Shown here in pieces: positions 7,670-10,029 of a DNA stretch of 10,029 bases; within the stretch, counting starts at the first letter, position 1; each line of letters opens with the position of its first letter. This stretch comes from Acetofilamentum sp. (GTDB lineage Bacteria > Bacteroidota > Bacteroidia > Bacteroidales > JAFGXI01). The DNA lies in contig DYOK01000014.1 of NCBI GenBank assembly GCA_020720565.1, positions 1 to 10,029 on the forward strand. The letters are read 5' to 3'. The notes under the pieces are model-generated. The model did not search any database, was not told the DNA's origin, and saw only the letters and a list, made by a program, of their open reading frames with translations. The translations under genes were made by a program, and so were the position numbers.

Positions 7670-8422
7670 TTATCTTGTAACCAAAAGATAAACAGTAAAA
7701 ACTGAAGTAAACAAAGTTAAATATGGTGTAATTTCTTGAAGCGTTTTACTGGCATATCTAGGCCGGTCTTCGACGTAAATAATATCATTTGATAATACTT
7801 GGAAATTTACATTTTTAATATCCTTCAAGCTTCTGACATTAAATTGAAAGACCTCGGGCTGATTTAAATCGCCGCGTAGCAATTTAATTTTGTAGGCTTT
7901 ACCAAAATCCGAAATTCCGCCAGCCTCTGCAATCGCTTCGACTAAAGTGTAGTTATCGTTTTTAAATGTAATAACTTGCCCGTTCGAGCTACCCGACGAA
8001 AATACAATCACTCTGCGATTGGTTACTTCGATTAAAACGAATGGTTCTTTGTAATATGTTATATAGGCTTGTTCTAAAGCGGCTTCTGTTTGTCGAATGG
8101 TTAAACCACCAATCATAATCCGACCTAATGTAGGCACTTTTACCATTCCGTCGTGTTCAACAGTGTATTCGATAGAACTTTCCATCGAGTTTTGCTTGTG
8201 TTCTACATCAATTAAACGGTCGCCTTTGTTGGTGTATATTTCGATCGATAGTTTGTCGTACGGCTGAATAATATATTCTTTCTGAGCCGTTTTAAACTCA
8301 CTGTATGGATAGTCAGCTTGAGTGGTAAACATACGGTTCGATGTGAGCGTACGACACGAAACTAAGTTGGCCGCAAATAGTATGATGATTGAAAATCTGA
8401 TTAGTCTTTTGGTTTTAAACAT
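7670..8422 (-). CDS. wza: Wza-like polysaccharide export lipoprotein
   Basis: Expected outer-membrane lipoprotein that forms the exit channel for capsule or exopolysaccharide, partnered with the Wzc-like kinase encoded next. Residues 1-22 form a basic and hydrophobic signal ending in the lipobox L20-V-S-C23, so Cys23 should be lipidated. A polysaccharide export (PES) domain covers about 49-135, with YIIQPYDKLSIEIY at its start and DGMVKVPTLGRI then GLT at 91-107. One SLBB-like domain follows at about 137-208, with the TLVEAIAEAGG segment. A hydrophobic stretch at about 231-248 may insert in a membrane. At 250 residues it is much shorter than E. coli Wza (379) but close to the usual Bacteroidota form, which has fewer SLBB repeats. 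The ATG at 8422 is supported by the signal peptide and by a promoter 20 nt upstream. The gap to the kinase is 87 bp, or 33 bp if its TTG start is used. Confidence 0.92.
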   Translation of the reverse strand: MFKTKRLIRFSIIILFAANLVSCRTLTSNRMFTTQADYPYSEFKTAQKEYIIQPYDKLSIEIYTNKGDRLIDVEHKQNSMESSIEYTVEHDGMVKVPTLGRIMIGGLTIRQTEAALEQAYITYYKEPFVLIEVTNRRVIVFSSGSSNGQVITFKNDNYTLVEAIAEAGGISDFGKAYKIKLLRGDLNQPEVFQFNVRSLKDIKNVNFQVLSNDIIYVEDRPRYASKTLQEITPYLTLFTSVFTVYLLVTR

Positions 8423-8442
8423 TATATCGATAGAAATTTGAG

Positions 8443-8476
8443 CAAAGATACAAATTTACTCAATAGTAAAAGTCAA
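8443..8476 (-). promoter_or_regulatory. promoter of the polysaccharide export operon
   Basis: On the minus strand, TATCTTTG (8443-8450) fits the Bacteroidota -7 box TAnnTTTG exactly. A TTG (8474-8476, part of TTGAC) lies 23 nt upstream, at the edge of the accepted spacing. The box ends 20 nt before the wza ATG, so the untranslated leader should be only about 15 nt. The promoter sits between cstA and wza, which suggests the export genes are transcribed independently of cstA. Confidence 0.65.
8455..8470. promoter_or_regulatory. inverted repeat within the wza promoter spacer
   Basis: TTTACTCAATAGTAAA is a perfect inverted repeat with 6-bp arms and a 4-bp centre. It lies wholly between the -33-like TTG and the -7 box, where a bound dimeric regulator would compete with RNA polymerase. 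As RNA it could also form a weak AT-rich hairpin after cstA, but it has no following T-run. The operator role is inference. Confidence 0.4.
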
Positions 8477-8500
8477 CAAAATTCAAAGTAAAAATAGGAA

Positions 8501-9940
8501 TTATTTTTTAGTGTTATATTTCCTGTATTTTGTTAACCAAGTTGCAAATAAAATACTGATTGACAGGGTGATAAAACCACCTGCAAGGTATCCATTTTTT
8601 AGATTCCAATGTAAACCTTCAGGGGCAACAAAAAGATATGTACTCACTACCGCAGTCATAAAAATGGATGGAATTAAAGTAATTAAGTACCATTTGTGTT
8701 GACGGACTAAATATACGGTAATAGTCCATAACACAATGGTGGCTAAGGTTTGATTCGACCAAGCCATATACCGCCATATCACGCTAAAATCGACTAAAGT
8801 TAAAGCCAAACCACCTGCAAATAGAAATACCGAAATAAATAATCTATTTTTGATTGGTTTTTGATCGAGCTTTAAAAAGTCCGCTACAATTAAACGGGCA
8901 CTTCTAAATGCAGTATCGCCACTGGTAATAGGTGCAGCCACAACCCCAAGAACAGCAAGGAATGCACCGACTGGTCCTAAAAGTTCCACAGAGATATGAT
9001 TTACAGCCCAAGCCGCATTGCCTTTGTGTACAATCATCACTTGATTTAATTGCTCCACACCGCCCCAAAAACTCATACCCACAGCTGCCCAAACCAATGC
9101 TACCAGTCCTTCGGCAACCATAGCACCATAAAAAACCCTTCGGCCATATTTTTCGTTGGTCATACAACGTGCCATTAATGGCGATTGAGTGGCGTGAAAA
9201 CCGGATATGGCACCACAAGCAATACTCACAAACAACATGGGGAATACAGGAAATTCAGATGGGTTCGTGTGCATGTTACTAAACGAAGATAGACTTAGTT
9301 CGGGTATGGGTAAGCCATTGTAAAGCATCATGCCACCTATAGCAACAGCCATAAAAAGCAATGCTAAACCAAACACTGGGTAAATACGACCAATAATTTG
9401 ATCGATAGGAAGTAAAGTGGCCAAAATATAGTAAATAAAAATAATGGATGCCCAAGCCAAAAGCCCAACATAACCATGTGTTAAGCCATCTAATATTTGA
9501 GCTGGCCCCACCACAAAAACAGCCCCGACTACAACCATCATCAACACCGTAAAACCTCGCATAAATTGCATCATGGGTTTACCTAAATATACACCGATAA
9601 TTTCTGGAATGCTTTCTCCATTTCTTCGAATCGAAATCATGCCTGAGAAATAATCGTGAACTGCACCACCCAGAATGTTTCCAAACACAATCCACAAGAA
9701 AGCAACAGGTCCCCACATAGCCCCTGCAATGGCTCCAAAGATTGGTCCCAAGCCGGCAATGTTTAAAAACTGAATTAGAAAGATTTTGACCCACGACAAG
9801 GGCATAAAATCGACCCCATCGTTCATGCTTATGGCCGGTGTAGGGCGTGAGTGGTCTTCGTTAAAAACTTTTGTAACAAACTTTCCATAAGTAAAATAGC
9901 CCACAATGAGTAGTACGACCGAAAGTAAAAATGTAAACAT
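8501..9940 (-). CDS. cstA: short-form CstA-family carbon starvation transporter
   Basis: Polytopic inner-membrane transporter of the CstA family, whose studied members (E. coli CstA and BtsT/YjiY) import peptides and/or pyruvate when nutrients are short. The 479 residues are mostly hydrophobic, with a dozen or more membrane segments. The family core is clear: GLGPIFGAIAGAMWGP (63-78), GNILGGAVHDYFSGMISIRR (87-106), GAISGFHATQSPLMARC (243-259) and APITSGDTAFRSARL (336-350). It is much shorter than E. coli CstA (about 700 residues) because it lacks the C-terminal extension. This compact form is common in Bacteroidota, and there is no sign of truncation. The start at 9940 has an A-rich upstream stretch and directly precedes a hydrophobic helix. 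The gene lies 78 bp before wza but is probably a separate unit, since wza has its own promoter. The substrate is not determined by the sequence. Confidence 0.92.
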   Translation of the reverse strand: MFTFLLSVVLLIVGYFTYGKFVTKVFNEDHSRPTPAISMNDGVDFMPLSWVKIFLIQFLNIAGLGPIFGAIAGAMWGPVAFLWIVFGNILGGAVHDYFSGMISIRRNGESIPEIIGVYLGKPMMQFMRGFTVLMMVVVGAVFVVGPAQILDGLTHGYVGLLAWASIIFIYYILATLLPIDQIIGRIYPVFGLALLFMAVAIGGMMLYNGLPIPELSLSSFSNMHTNPSEFPVFPMLFVSIACGAISGFHATQSPLMARCMTNEKYGRRVFYGAMVAEGLVALVWAAVGMSFWGGVEQLNQVMIVHKGNAAWAVNHISVELLGPVGAFLAVLGVVAAPITSGDTAFRSARLIVADFLKLDQKPIKNRLFISVFLFAGGLALTLVDFSVIWRYMAWSNQTLATIVLWTITVYLVRQHKWYLITLIPSIFMTAVVSTYLFVAPEGLHWNLKNGYLAGGFITLSISILFATWLTKYRKYNTKK

Positions 9941-9973
9941 CTTTTTTTATTGTTTATTTTTGATTGACGATTG

Positions 9974-9992
9974 TTAATTTGTTTCAAATTAA
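9974..9992. promoter_or_regulatory. 19-bp perfect inverted repeat upstream of cstA
   Basis: TTAATTTGTTTCAAATTAA has 8-bp perfect arms around a 3-bp centre and begins 33 nt before the cstA ATG. On the minus strand its first arm, TTAATTTG, differs from the -7 consensus TAnnTTTG at one position, so the palindrome could overlap a promoter. No TTG is found at the right distance upstream. The remaining upstream sequence to the window edge is AT-rich and shows nothing else. This is a candidate operator for control of cstA. Confidence 0.4.
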
Positions 9993-10029
9993 AAGTTAAA
10001 AAAGTTTTGAATTCATAATTTTTAATTCT

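Noticed and set aside
8904..9218. A 104-residue minus-strand frame within cstA, rich in Cys and Arg
   Set aside because: It is fully inside the well-conserved cstA gene in another frame, has unlikely composition and no start signal.
1..10029. Mobile element, phage or defence island
   Set aside because: There is no transposase, integrase, terminal repeat, target duplication or tRNA, and every gene is an intact, recognisable housekeeping or polysaccharide gene.

Overview
This looks like a chromosomal segment of a Bacteroidota bacterium. It is AT-rich (roughly 38-40% G+C by eye). Start codons have A-rich stretches upstream rather than clear Shine-Dalgarno sites. Two gene starts are preceded by perfect matches to the phylum's TAnnTTTG -7 promoter box. 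The protein set also fits: a short CstA, a 250-residue Wza-like lipoprotein, a Wzc-like kinase ending in a YGYGYG tail, and a MraY/WecA-type transferase with a DNMD motif. All six genes are on the minus strand, so transcription runs from high to low coordinates and coding density is high. I see no tRNA, rRNA, insertion sequence, CRISPR array, prophage or origin.

In transcription order, cstA (8501-9940, short-form carbon starvation/peptide-pyruvate transporter family) comes first. A 19-bp perfect inverted repeat lies just upstream of it. Next is a four-gene surface polysaccharide block. It holds a Wza-like export lipoprotein (7670-8422) with a well-formed promoter containing an inverted repeat, a Wzc-like tyrosine autokinase/copolymerase (5192-7582), a polyprenyl-phosphate sugar-1-phosphate transferase (4052-5110), and a membrane-anchored lytic transglycosylase (3117-4055) whose start overlaps the transferase stop as ATGA. 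Last is uvrA (67-2928), separated by a 188-bp gap.

The block makes sense as one pathway. The transferase would load the first sugar on the lipid carrier. Wzc would control polymer length and energise or gate export. Wza would form the outer-membrane exit. The transglycosylase could open peptidoglycan for an envelope-spanning exporter, though that last role is inference from gene order. No Wzx flippase, Wzy polymerase, Wzb-type phosphatase or other glycosyltransferase is inside the window, so the rest of the pathway must be elsewhere.

I found no clear previously undescribed system. The best leads are regulatory and architectural: two promoters with -7 boxes exactly 20 nt from their ATG, palindromes over promoter regions, a 12-bp tandem duplication that sets the number of C-terminal tyrosines in the kinase, the coupled transferase-transglycosylase pair, and marked over-representation of the tetramer TCGA.
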